Assembly: GCF_014489615.1 (NCBI RefSeq)
Contig: NZ_CP060826.1
Span: 412,917 to 476,916, forward strand
Source of the DNA: Streptomyces genisteinicus
GTDB lineage: Bacteria > Actinomycetota > Actinomycetes > Streptomycetales > Streptomycetaceae
Length of the DNA: 64,000 bases
Direction of reading: 5' to 3'
A program made the position numbers and the translations under genes. Below the pieces are notes generated by a model, which had not been told where the DNA came from, ran no database searches, and saw only the letters and a program-made list of their open reading frames with translations. Positions 34,001-41,015 of this stretch are shown here, piece after piece. Numbering within the stretch: position 1 is the first letter of the stretch; each line of letters starts with the position of its first letter.

Positions 34001-37000
34001 GTATGTGCAGGTGTTCGTGGTGCCGTCGGTGGTGGGCGGGGATGTGTCGGGGGCGGTGTTCGCGTGTGTGGAGCGGTGTCTGCCGGCGGTGATGCGTCCG
34101 CGGCGGGTGACGTGTCTGGAGTCGTTGCCGCATACGCCGAACGAGAAGGTGGACCGTCTCGCGCTGACCCGGCTGCCCGTGGACGACGACACGGACGCGA
34201 CGCCTGTGCCGGGTGTGGTGTCTGTTCCGGATCCGGCTGGTGTGCGTGGGGTGTTGTTGCGGGTGTGGGGTGGGCTGCTGGGTGGTGTGGGGGGTCTTGA
34301 TCCGGATCGGGGGTTCTTCGATCTGGGTGCGACGTCGATGACGGCGACGCGTGCGCATCGTTTGATCTGTGAGGAGTTGGGGGTCGAGTTTCCGCTGGCG
34401 GAGGTGTTCCGGCATCCGACGATCGGGCGGTTGGCGGAGTTCTTGGAGGGGCGGCTGGGCGGGGTGGTGCCGGGTGCTGTTCCGGTGCCGGCGGTTCGTG
34501 TGCGGGGGGTGGTGGATGAGCCGGTTGCGGTGATTGGTATGGCGTGTCGTCTTCCGGGTGCTGGGGATGTGGGGGTGTTCTGGGAGAACTTGCGGGGTGG
34601 TGTGGAGTCGATCCGGCGGTTCTCGGTGGAGGAGTTGAGGGAGGCGGGTGTTGCGGAGGAGTTGGTGTCGGATCCGGCGTATGTGCGGGCGAAGGGGTGT
34701 GTGGAGGGTGCGGATCTGTTCGATGCGTCGTTCTTCGGGTATTCGCCGGCGGAGGCGGAGACGATCGATCCTCAGCACCGGTTGTTCCTGGAGTGTGCGT
34801 GGCAGGGGTTGGAGCACGCGGGGATCGTTCCCGCGGCCTTCGACGGCGACGTCGCCGTCTTCGGCGGCACCGGCCTCGAAGCCCGCGGCCGTCTCGACCC
34901 CGGAGACCTTGCGGGCTTCTACCGGTCCATGACCGGCACCAAACCCGACTACCTCGCGACGCGTGTGGCGCACAAGCTGGACCTGACCGGCCCGGCGATG
35001 ACGGTGCAGACGGCCTGCTCGACGGGTCTGGTGACGGCCCATCTGGCGCGCGAGAGCCTGCTGCGCGGCGAGTCCGACATCGCGCTGGTCGGCGCCTCCT
35101 CGCTGACCTTCCCGCTGGAGCACGGCTACCTGCACCAGGACGGGCTCGTGGTCTCCCGCGACGGCCACTGCCGGGCCTTCGACGCCGACGGCGACGGCAC
35201 CGTGTTCTCCAACGGCACCGGCGTCGTGGTGCTGCGCAGGCTGTCGGACGCGGTGGCGGCCGGTGACACGGTCTACGCGGTGATCCGGGGCAGTGCGGTC
35301 AACAACGACGGTTCGGACAAGGTGGCGTTCATGGCGCCGAGTGTCGCGGGGCAGAGCCGGGTGATCGCGGCGGCGCAGGCCGCGGCGGGTGCGGAGCCGG
35401 CGTCGATCGGGCTGATCGAGGCGCACGGGACGGCGACGGCGATCGGTGACCCGATGGAGATCCAGGCGCTGCAGGAGGTGTTCGGCGCCTCCCCGCGTGA
35501 GGAGCCGTGCGTGATCGGGTCGGTGAAGACGAACATCGGTCACACCGACACGACCGCGGGGATCGCGGGTCTGATCAAGGCGGCGCTGTGTCTGCACCAC
35601 CGCACGCTGGTGCCCAGTCTCCACTACTCCCGTCCCAACCCCGGCATGGGTCTGGACGAGAACCTGTTCCGGGTGAACACCGAGCTCACCGCCTGGGAGA
35701 GCGCAGGCCCGCGCCGGGCCGGGGTCTCCTCCTTCGGCATCGGCGGCACCAACGCCCACATCGTCCTCGAAGAGGCCCCCGCACGACCCGAACACACCAC
35801 CCCCCGGCACACCGCGACCGGCTCCGCGCAGGACCCCGTCGTCGCGCTGCCGCTGTCCGCGCGCGGTGCCGACGCGCTCCGCGGACAGGCGGAGCGGCTG
35901 GCCGCCCACGTGAGGGCGAACCCGGAACTGACCCCCGCCGACGTCGGCATGTCGCTGGCGACGCACCGCTCCCTGTTCGACCACCGGGCCGTGCTGGTAG
36001 GAGCCGGCTGGGAGGAGCTCCTGACCGGGCTGGACGCGATGGCGGCCGGAGCCCCCGACGCGGGCGTCGTCAGCGGTGTGGCCGCCGGCACCCGGGACGC
36101 GGTGTTCGTCTTCCCCGGCCAGGGTTCTCAGTGGCCGGGCATGGGACGGGAACTGCTGGCGTCCTCACCGGTGTTCGCACGCCGCATGGAGGAGTGCGAG
36201 AAGGCCTTCGCCCCGTACGTCGACTGGTCGCTGACCGACGTCGTCGGCGCCCCCGACGCCGGCGAGCTGCTCGACCGGGTGGACGTGGTCCAGCCCGTCT
36301 GCTTCGCGATGATGGTGTCGCTGGCCGCCCTGTGGGAGGAGCACGGCATCCGGCCCTCGGCCGTCGTGGGACACAGCCAGGGCGAGATCGCCGCGGCCGT
36401 CGTCGCCGGAGCGCTCCGCCTCGAGGACGGCGCCCGCGTCGTCTGCCTCCGCAGCCGCGCACTGCGCCAGGTCGCCGGAGAAGGCGCGATGGCCTCCCTG
36501 GCCCTCCCCGAAGAGGCGGCGCGCGACCTCGTCGCCGGGTACGACGGCCTCGCCGTCGCCGCCGTCAACGGCCCCCACTCCACCGTCGTCTCCGGGGCGA
36601 CCGGTCCGCTCGACGCCCTCACCGCCCGCTGCGAAGCCGACGGCGTGCGGGTACGCCGGATCGCCGTCGACTACGCCTCGCACTCCCCGGGCATGGCCAG
36701 GCTGCGGGACGAGGTCGTCCGCGTGCTGGAAGGCATCGCCCCGCGGCCCGCCGCGATCCCCCTCTACTCCTCGGTGACCGGTGACGCCATCGCCACGGAG
36801 ACGATGGACGCCGCGTACTGGTACGCGAACCTCCGGCAGACCGTCCTGTTCGAGCAGGCCCTGCGCTCCGTCGCGGCCCGCGGGAACCACCTGTACGTGG
36901 AGGTGTCGGCCCACCCGGTCCTCGCCGTCGGCGCCCAGGAGACACTGGAATCGGCGGACCCGGCCGCACCGGTCATCGGCACGCTCCGCCGCGGCCACGG

Positions 37001-40000
37001 CGGCCCGGCCCGCTTCCTCACCTCGGTGGCACAGGCACACGTCGCCGGAGCGACGGTGGCATGGCCCGGGCTCTTCCCCGCCGGCGCGCGCCGCGTACCC
37101 CTGCCGACGTACGCCTTCCAGCGCCGGCGCTACCCGTACGCGGCGTACGACCAGCACACCACGGCGGACGTGAATGCCGCCGGGCTCCGCTCGGCCGGCC
37201 ACCCGCTGCTGAACGCCTCGACGGACCTGCCCGCTTCCGGGGGCCACCTGTTCACCGGGCGCATATCCCTCGACAGCCACCCCTGGCTCGCCGACCACGC
37301 GGTCGGAGACACCCCGCTGCTGCCCGGCACGGCCTTCGTCGAGCTCGCGGTCCGGGCCGGCCGCGAGGCCGGCTCCCCGGCGCTCGACGAACTGACCCTG
37401 CACGCACCCCTGGCGCTGCCCGCACACGAGAGCGTCCACGTCCAGGTGGTCGTCGGCGGTCCCGACGACGACCACCGGCGGGAGGTCGGCGTCTGGTCCC
37501 GGCCCGGGACGGGCGACGCCGCGGACGCCTGGACCCGCCACGCGTACGGATTCCTCTCCCCGCAAGCCGCCGCCCCGGACCGGGAACCCGGCCCATGGCC
37601 CCCGCAGGACGCGCAGCGCGTCAACCTCACGGGGTTCTACGAACAGGTCGCGGAGAGCGGCTACCACTACGGTCCCGCGTTCCGGGGACTGCGGGCACTC
37701 TGGCGCCGCGGCGACGAGACCTTCGCCGAGATCGCCCTCGACGGTCCGGAGCGGGAGGCCGCGGGCGCCTACGGGCTGCATCCGGCGCTCCTCGACGCCG
37801 CCCTGCACGCCGCGGAGACGGGCGGCCGGAGCGGCGACGACGGCGAGGTCACCCTGCCCTTCGCATGGCGGGGGGTCGCCCTGCACGCGGTGGGAGCCAC
37901 CGACCTCCGGGTGCACGTCACCCCCGGCCCTGACGGCGAGGGCGTGTCGATACGCCTGTACGACGCCGGCGGCCTCGACGTCGCCACCGTCGGAGCCCTC
38001 GTCTCCCGGCCCGTTCCGAAGGACAGCCTGGGCCCGGTGCGCACGCCCGGCGGCGACGGCCTCTACCGGCCGCAGTGGGAGGCACGGTCCGGCACCGGCA
38101 CCGCCGAACGCTCCGGGGACCGGCCGGCCACCGCCTTCGTCGGCCCGGCCGCGCTCCGGCCCGCCATACCGGGCACGCAGGACGACGCCTACCCGGACCT
38201 CGGCGCGCTCGCGGCCGCCCTCCGGGCCGGGGCGCCCGCGCCCCGCACGGTCCTCGTCCCCTGCCCCGGCCGCGGCGACCGCGAACCCGCGACCGGTGAC
38301 GCGGACCGCGTGCGGCGGACCGTCGGCCACGTCCTGGCCGTCGTCCAGCAGTGGCTGGCCACCGAAGGATGCGAGGCCTCCCGCCTGGTCGTCCTCACCC
38401 GCCACGCCGTCCAGGCCGGTCCCGTGGCCACGGCCGTCGACCCGGCCGCGGCCGCCGTGTGGGGCCTGATCCGCTCCGCGCAGACCGAACACCCCGGCCG
38501 CTTCGGCGTCGCCGACATCGACGACACCCCGGCCTCGGCGGACGCCCTCGCCCGGTGGGCCGCCGCCGAGGAGCAACTCGCCCTGCGCGCCGGCACACCG
38601 TACGTACCGGTGCTCAAGGCGGCGCCGCACACGGACGGCCTCGTGCTGCCCCCCGACGGCACCCCGTGGCGCCTGGAACCCTCCGGGAACACCCTGGACG
38701 GACTCGCCCCGCAGACCTGTCCCGACGCCGCCGCACCGCTCGCCCACGGGCAGGTGCGGGTCTCGATGCGCGCGGCCGGAATGAACTTCCGCGACGTGCT
38801 CCTCGCCCTCGGGATGGTGCCGGACCAGCAGGTCATGGGCAGCGAGGGAGCCGGCGTCGTCACCGAGACCGGACCGGGCGTCACCGGACTGGCCCCCGGC
38901 GACCGCGTGATGGGCGTGTTCAAGGGGTCCTTCGCACCCGTCGCCGTCACCGACCACCGGATGGTGGTCCGCTTCCCCGGCGACTGGACCTTCGCACAGG
39001 CCGCCGGCGTCCCCATCGCCTACCTGACCGCCTACTACGCCCTCGTCGACCTCGCGGGGATCCGCCCCGGCGAGACGCTCCTCGTCCACGCCGCCGCCGG
39101 CGGCGTGGGCATGGCCGCCGTGCAGCTCGGACGCCACCTCGGAGCCGACGTCTACGGGACCGCCGGCACCGGCAAGTGGGACGCCCTGAGGGAACTCGGC
39201 CTGGACGCCTCACGGCTCGCCTCCTCACGGGACCTGGCGTTCGAGCAGGAGATCCCGCGCTCCGCCGGCCGGCGGATCGACGTCGTCCTGAACTCCCTGA
39301 CAGGCCCGTACATCGACGCCTCCCTGAGGCTCCTCGCCGACGGAGGCCGCTTCCTGGAGATGGGCAAGACGGACATCCGTGACGCCGGCGACGTGACGGC
39401 CCGCCACCCGGGTGTCACCTACCGCGCCTTCGACATGCCCGAGGCCGGTCCCGACCGCATGCAGGAGATGCTCACCGACATCGTCGGCCTCTTCGAACGC
39501 GGCGTCCTGCGGCCCCACCCCCTGACCGTGTGGGACATCCGCCGCGCCCCCGACGCCTTCCGCCACATGAGCCAGGCCAGGCACGTCGGCAAGGTCGTCC
39601 TCACGCTCCCCCGCCCCCTCGATCCGTCGGAGGCTGTGCTGGTGACGGGGGGTACGGGGATGTTGGGTGGTGTGGTGGCGCGTCATCTGGTGGTGCGTCA
39701 TGGGGTGCGTCATCTGGTTCTGGTGTCGCGGAGTGGGGGTGCGGCGGCGGGGGTTGCGGAGTTGGTGGCGGGGCTGGAGGCCGCGGGTGCGGTGTCGGTG
39801 CGGGTGGTGGCGTGTGATGTGTCGGACCGTGGTGCGGTGGGTGGTCTGCTGGCGTCGGTGGGTGCGGAGCGTGCGCTGGGTGCGGTGGTGCATGCGGCGG
39901 GTGCTCTGGACGACGGTCTGGTGGAGTCGTTGTCGGTGGGGCGTGTGGAGTCGGTGCTGCGTCCGAAGGTGGACGGGGCGTGGCATCTGCATGAGTTGAC

Positions 40001-41015
40001 GCGGGGGCTGGATCTGTCGGCTTTCGTGTTGTTCTCGTCGATGTCGGGTGTGCTGGGTGCTGCGGGTCAGGCGAACTATGCGGCGGCGAACGTGTTCCTG
40101 GACGCTCTGGCGCAGTCGCGTCGTGCGGAGGGGTTGCCGGGGCAGTCGCTGGCGTGGAGTCTGTGGGCGCAGGAGTCCGGTCTGACCGCCGGACTCGCCG
40201 ACACCGACCACGCACGCATGTCCTCGGCGGGACTCACCCCGCTGCGCACCGAGGACGGACTCGCCCTGCTCGACGCGGCGATGCGGTCCCCCGAAGCCGT
40301 GCTCCTGCCGGCCCGCTGGAACCTCGCCCTGCTCCGCCGCAACGCCGCGATCCTGCCGGCCGTCCTGCACGGCGTCACCGAAGCGGTCCCGCTGCGCCGC
40401 GCCACCACGGCCGACACCCCCGCCCCGGCCGGCCCGAGCGAACCGGACCTGGTCCGGCGCCTCGCCGAGTCCGCCACCGACGACATGCGCGACAAGATCG
40501 TCCTCGACACGGTGCTCGCCCAGGCCACCGCCGTGCTCGGACTGCCCCCGGCCGAAGCCGGACGGGTCCGTCCCGCAGCGGCTTTCAAGGACCTCGGCTT
40601 CGACTCCCTGATCGCCGTGGAACTGCGCAACAGGCTCAACACGGCCACCGGACTCCGCCTGTCGGCCACACTGGTCTTCGACCATCCGACGCCCCAGGCG
40701 GCCGCCCGCCACATCCGCGGCCGGCTGACACCGCCGGCACGCCCCGCGGCGGAACCCGGCACATCCCTGCGCACCCGCGTGGACGAACTGCTCGCCGAGG
40801 TCACCGCCCCCGGCGCGGCCACGGCGGCCGCCGACCCCGAGGAGCACGCCGCCGTCACCGGCCGGCTCACCGCCCTCCTCGCGGCATGGCAGGAAGCGGC
40901 GCCCGGCGGACCCGCCGCGACCGGCGCCCACGAGGAGCACGACCTCGGGCTCGACGCCGTCACGGCCGACGAGCTCTTCGACTTCATCGACAACGACCTG
41001 AGGATGGGCCGATGA
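28029..41015 (+). CDS. Hybrid PKS-NRPS: KS-AT-ACP-C-A-PCP-KS-AT-DH-ER-KR-ACP
   Basis: A 4328-residue megasynthase. The ATG at 28029 has GGAG 7 nt upstream and opens a coiled-coil docking segment (residues 1-35); an in-frame extension to 27771 has no SD. It contains one PKS module without reduction, one NRPS module and one fully reducing PKS module. KS cysteines are 205 (DAACASS) and 2330 (TACSTGL, the type found after NRPS modules). Carrier serines are 1027, 2103 and 4193. AT1 has GHSLG and HAFH (malonyl); AT2 has GHSQG, RVDVVQ and YASH (methylmalonyl). The C-terminal 85 residues are a docking region with an acidic tail. The stop overlaps the next start (ATGA at 41012-41015), so the two proteins should be made together and pass the chain A to B. 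No loading domain is present. Confidence 0.97.
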   Translation: MSSSDVDRLETYLRRTTSALLKAEEDLSAERAARTEPIAIVSVGCRLPGGVDTPEDFWRLLSQGEDATGALPARWDGLDLYDPDPDAVGKSSARAGGFLADVEGFDAEFFGISPREARSMDPQQRLILEVVWETLERAGIRPAELGESRTGVYLGAMGSDYGGPGADLAAFDGYAGTGTAASVLSGRVSYTLGLQGPAMTVDAACASSLVSLHLAVQALRAGECDLALAGGVTVMSTPAVFVEFSRLKGMAPDGRCKSFSADADGAGWAEGAAVLALKRLSDAERDGSAVLALIRGSAVNHDGRSQGLTAPNGPAQQRVIQDALVSAGLVAGDVDAVEAHGTGTSLGDPIEAGALAAVFGPGREAGRPLCLGSVKSNIGHAQAAAGMAGVIKMVLALENECLPRTLHAEVPSEHVDWEGSGLHLLGEARAWPRDAARPRRAGVSSFGLSGTNAHVVLEEAPSAARPGDDATRRPGDGRPAPGDDRAVSGGGRTEPGEARAEDDRRPEPAPAHTVFLSGRDDTALRAQAGRWARWLEDRSATSLAALAATTAHDRTHLPCRAAVTTHSTDELIRQLDLLAAGHTPPTTAVATATDTDTAFLFTGQGSQHPRMGYDLARVHPRFARALDTVTAALDPHLPRPIQEILFAPEGSPEAGLLHETRYAQPALFAYQVALHRLWESWGVAPDALAGHSLGEITAAHLSGILDLPDAARLVAARARLMQACPAGGGMTQLAASEDEVLARLTGLDGRVAVAAVNGPRSTVISGDADAVAAVAGHFEDLGRRTRSLDVSHAFHSPHMDGMLDEFRGVLGTLEYRTPHTPVVSTVTGERVTPGSRPGHAMLTPDYWVRQARDTVRFHHALSVLVDHGIGRLLEIGPTPALTALAASHPAPGIHRIASQQPRRTPDQNAALAQAVGHLHTTGRSIDLRQTHPHTETLTASLPTYAFQRTPYWIDTDHRTPVPDRAPHRRPADGPAGHTGLAAPLASVPAAERLDALTEFTRHATTALLGAPQTVPADASFRDCGLDSMMATELAKRLEEYTGLPLASGLAFEHPTPGAVARHLLEILAEAAPAPAGPAVERAAQRDVHPATDGQQRLWFLEQMDPGTARYNTRSALRTSRPVSPEVLTRALGWVMDRHEALRTRLGLRDGELVQLVDATSDDPPLRFADASDAGTAAALIRDEEREPFRLTGGLLFRLLVVDAGPHGQILCLTMHHAVTDGWSAGVVFRDLFVACEAFAAGGVPVAGAVGVQLGDWARWERARVEEGGFAEGVAFLAGELAGVARLELPELVDGCEPVGGADGAGSADGTVGFVLSDGLRRGVEELAVAASVTPYTVLVSAFAVVLARYSGQWDFAVGTIWANRRADTADTVGFLANTLPLRCDLSGDPAFRDLLTTMQPRVLGLMRHQDLPLTELVRAAPHLRADEGNPLFRAAFNYLALPAPAWPDDVWTPDTPHSTHGGLEDVAKFELGLTLVARGAGGGLLGELEFQSHVLDRASAERLVENFRTLLSAAVAEPGTAVGDLDLLGAGEREWLAVRGGGVLPPAGSVVPVVSALERVRARVGAVPGAVALSDGGRDLTYREVWDAVVVLAGRLRALGVGREVLVGVHLPRSAETVVAMLAVWQAGGAYVPLDPAYPVERLRHVREDSGLRIVITRPETVGDFDPATVNTVPVTVSVPVSVSEAGDPTDDSVEDASTPGAGDLAYVIYTSGSTGRPKGVMIEHAQFANFCDAIDERVGGGAGDTWLAVTSPSFDISALELLWTLTRGYRVVVADGSVADWAAHRSHAPTHLQCTPSLARMLLADADGRALIAGLDHMIVGGEALDRALAEKLLGLCTGTVTNMYGPTETTVWSSAWRLTDGVVSLGDPLAGNRLYVLDGAGRCVPRGVRGELWIGGRGVARGYLGRRELTGERFVADPWAVEPGGRMYRSGDVVRYRGDGSLQYCGRVDHQVKIRGHRIELGEIEAVVGGLSSVLECAAVVREDVPGDAYVQVFVVPSVVGGDVSGAVFACVERCLPAVMRPRRVTCLESLPHTPNEKVDRLALTRLPVDDDTDATPVPGVVSVPDPAGVRGVLLRVWGGLLGGVGGLDPDRGFFDLGATSMTATRAHRLICEELGVEFPLAEVFRHPTIGRLAEFLEGRLGGVVPGAVPVPAVRVRGVVDEPVAVIGMACRLPGAGDVGVFWENLRGGVESIRRFSVEELREAGVAEELVSDPAYVRAKGCVEGADLFDASFFGYSPAEAETIDPQHRLFLECAWQGLEHAGIVPAAFDGDVAVFGGTGLEARGRLDPGDLAGFYRSMTGTKPDYLATRVAHKLDLTGPAMTVQTACSTGLVTAHLARESLLRGESDIALVGASSLTFPLEHGYLHQDGLVVSRDGHCRAFDADGDGTVFSNGTGVVVLRRLSDAVAAGDTVYAVIRGSAVNNDGSDKVAFMAPSVAGQSRVIAAAQAAAGAEPASIGLIEAHGTATAIGDPMEIQALQEVFGASPREEPCVIGSVKTNIGHTDTTAGIAGLIKAALCLHHRTLVPSLHYSRPNPGMGLDENLFRVNTELTAWESAGPRRAGVSSFGIGGTNAHIVLEEAPARPEHTTPRHTATGSAQDPVVALPLSARGADALRGQAERLAAHVRANPELTPADVGMSLATHRSLFDHRAVLVGAGWEELLTGLDAMAAGAPDAGVVSGVAAGTRDAVFVFPGQGSQWPGMGRELLASSPVFARRMEECEKAFAPYVDWSLTDVVGAPDAGELLDRVDVVQPVCFAMMVSLAALWEEHGIRPSAVVGHSQGEIAAAVVAGALRLEDGARVVCLRSRALRQVAGEGAMASLALPEEAARDLVAGYDGLAVAAVNGPHSTVVSGATGPLDALTARCEADGVRVRRIAVDYASHSPGMARLRDEVVRVLEGIAPRPAAIPLYSSVTGDAIATETMDAAYWYANLRQTVLFEQALRSVAARGNHLYVEVSAHPVLAVGAQETLESADPAAPVIGTLRRGHGGPARFLTSVAQAHVAGATVAWPGLFPAGARRVPLPTYAFQRRRYPYAAYDQHTTADVNAAGLRSAGHPLLNASTDLPASGGHLFTGRISLDSHPWLADHAVGDTPLLPGTAFVELAVRAGREAGSPALDELTLHAPLALPAHESVHVQVVVGGPDDDHRREVGVWSRPGTGDAADAWTRHAYGFLSPQAAAPDREPGPWPPQDAQRVNLTGFYEQVAESGYHYGPAFRGLRALWRRGDETFAEIALDGPEREAAGAYGLHPALLDAALHAAETGGRSGDDGEVTLPFAWRGVALHAVGATDLRVHVTPGPDGEGVSIRLYDAGGLDVATVGALVSRPVPKDSLGPVRTPGGDGLYRPQWEARSGTGTAERSGDRPATAFVGPAALRPAIPGTQDDAYPDLGALAAALRAGAPAPRTVLVPCPGRGDREPATGDADRVRRTVGHVLAVVQQWLATEGCEASRLVVLTRHAVQAGPVATAVDPAAAAVWGLIRSAQTEHPGRFGVADIDDTPASADALARWAAAEEQLALRAGTPYVPVLKAAPHTDGLVLPPDGTPWRLEPSGNTLDGLAPQTCPDAAAPLAHGQVRVSMRAAGMNFRDVLLALGMVPDQQVMGSEGAGVVTETGPGVTGLAPGDRVMGVFKGSFAPVAVTDHRMVVRFPGDWTFAQAAGVPIAYLTAYYALVDLAGIRPGETLLVHAAAGGVGMAAVQLGRHLGADVYGTAGTGKWDALRELGLDASRLASSRDLAFEQEIPRSAGRRIDVVLNSLTGPYIDASLRLLADGGRFLEMGKTDIRDAGDVTARHPGVTYRAFDMPEAGPDRMQEMLTDIVGLFERGVLRPHPLTVWDIRRAPDAFRHMSQARHVGKVVLTLPRPLDPSEAVLVTGGTGMLGGVVARHLVVRHGVRHLVLVSRSGGAAAGVAELVAGLEAAGAVSVRVVACDVSDRGAVGGLLASVGAERALGAVVHAAGALDDGLVESLSVGRVESVLRPKVDGAWHLHELTRGLDLSAFVLFSSMSGVLGAAGQANYAAANVFLDALAQSRRAEGLPGQSLAWSLWAQESGLTAGLADTDHARMSSAGLTPLRTEDGLALLDAAMRSPEAVLLPARWNLALLRRNAAILPAVLHGVTEAVPLRRATTADTPAPAGPSEPDLVRRLAESATDDMRDKIVLDTVLAQATAVLGLPPAEAGRVRPAAAFKDLGFDSLIAVELRNRLNTATGLRLSATLVFDHPTPQAAARHIRGRLTPPARPAAEPGTSLRTRVDELLAEVTAPGAATAAADPEEHAAVTGRLTALLAAWQEAAPGGPAATGAHEEHDLGLDAVTADELFDFIDNDLRMGR
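28134..31235 (+). other. PKS module, first of the plus-strand pair: KS-AT(malonyl)-ACP
   Basis: KS 28134-29412, AT about 29815-30885, ACP about 31000-31235. There is no KR between AT and ACP, so the keto group is kept. The KS has DAACASS in place of TACSSS but keeps the Cys and both active His regions (EAHGTGT, NIGHAQ). Bases 28998-29350 are identical to two KS segments of the next gene. Confidence 0.88.
28998..29350 (+). repeat. 353-bp KS segment present three times
   Basis: The segment matches 41999-42351 and 47324-47676 in the second hybrid gene, with no mismatch seen by eye. It covers the middle-to-late KS (EAHGTGT to the post-His region). Flanking KS sequence of the first gene is different, so the copy edge is sharp and lies inside the domain. 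Confidence 0.85.
31280..34450 (+). other. NRPS module 1: C-A-PCP, predicted glycine
   Basis: C about 31280-32640 with the condensation motif MHHAVTDG at 31669-31692. A about 32690-34180 with YTSGSTGRPKG, YGPTETT and GRVDHQVKIRGHRIE. PCP about 34210-34450 with GATSMT, Ser 2103. Aligned by eye to the GrsA pocket, the ten specificity positions read D-I-L-Q-I-G-M-V-W-K. This is close to the glycine code I remember (DILQLGLIWK). No epimerase or methylation domain is present. Confidence 0.8.
31667..35793 (+). repeat. C-A-PCP-KS block duplicated at 52129-56390
   Basis: Near-identical sub-blocks are 31667-32231 with 52129-52693, 32427-33047 with 52940-53635 (interrupted by a linker insertion), 33645-34180 with 54224-54760, and 34199-35793 with 54796-56390. 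The last pair has one variable patch near 34866-34958. Offsets shift from 20462 to 20597 through small insertions. The shared parts use many T- and G-ending codons, unlike the C-ending flanks. Confidence 0.85.
34510..40720 (+). other. PKS module after NRPS 1: KS-AT(methylmalonyl)-DH-ER-KR-ACP
   Basis: KS 34510-35785, AT about 36100-37135, DH 37195-38010, ER about 38690-39600, KR about 39618-40180, ACP about 40490-40720. The KR has LDD and the NYAAAN Tyr. The DH keeps YGP and HPALLD, but its first motif is HAVGDTPLLP, with Asp where the HxxxG glycine should be. If that DH still works, the unit is 4-amino-2-methylbutyryl from glycine plus methylmalonate. Confidence 0.85.
39618..40216 (+). repeat. 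599-bp KR block duplicated at 45320-45918
   Basis: The two copies differ at one base that I could see (ATG versus ACG codon near the nucleotide-binding loop). The block runs from just before the KR Rossmann motif to just after it. The downstream sequences diverge at once. Confidence 0.85.

Noticed and set aside
40154..41011. Start of the second hybrid gene far upstream, overlapping the first gene
   Set aside because: This overlap is a shadow frame of the KR-ACP region; the ATGA overlap and the docking helix fix the start at 41012.
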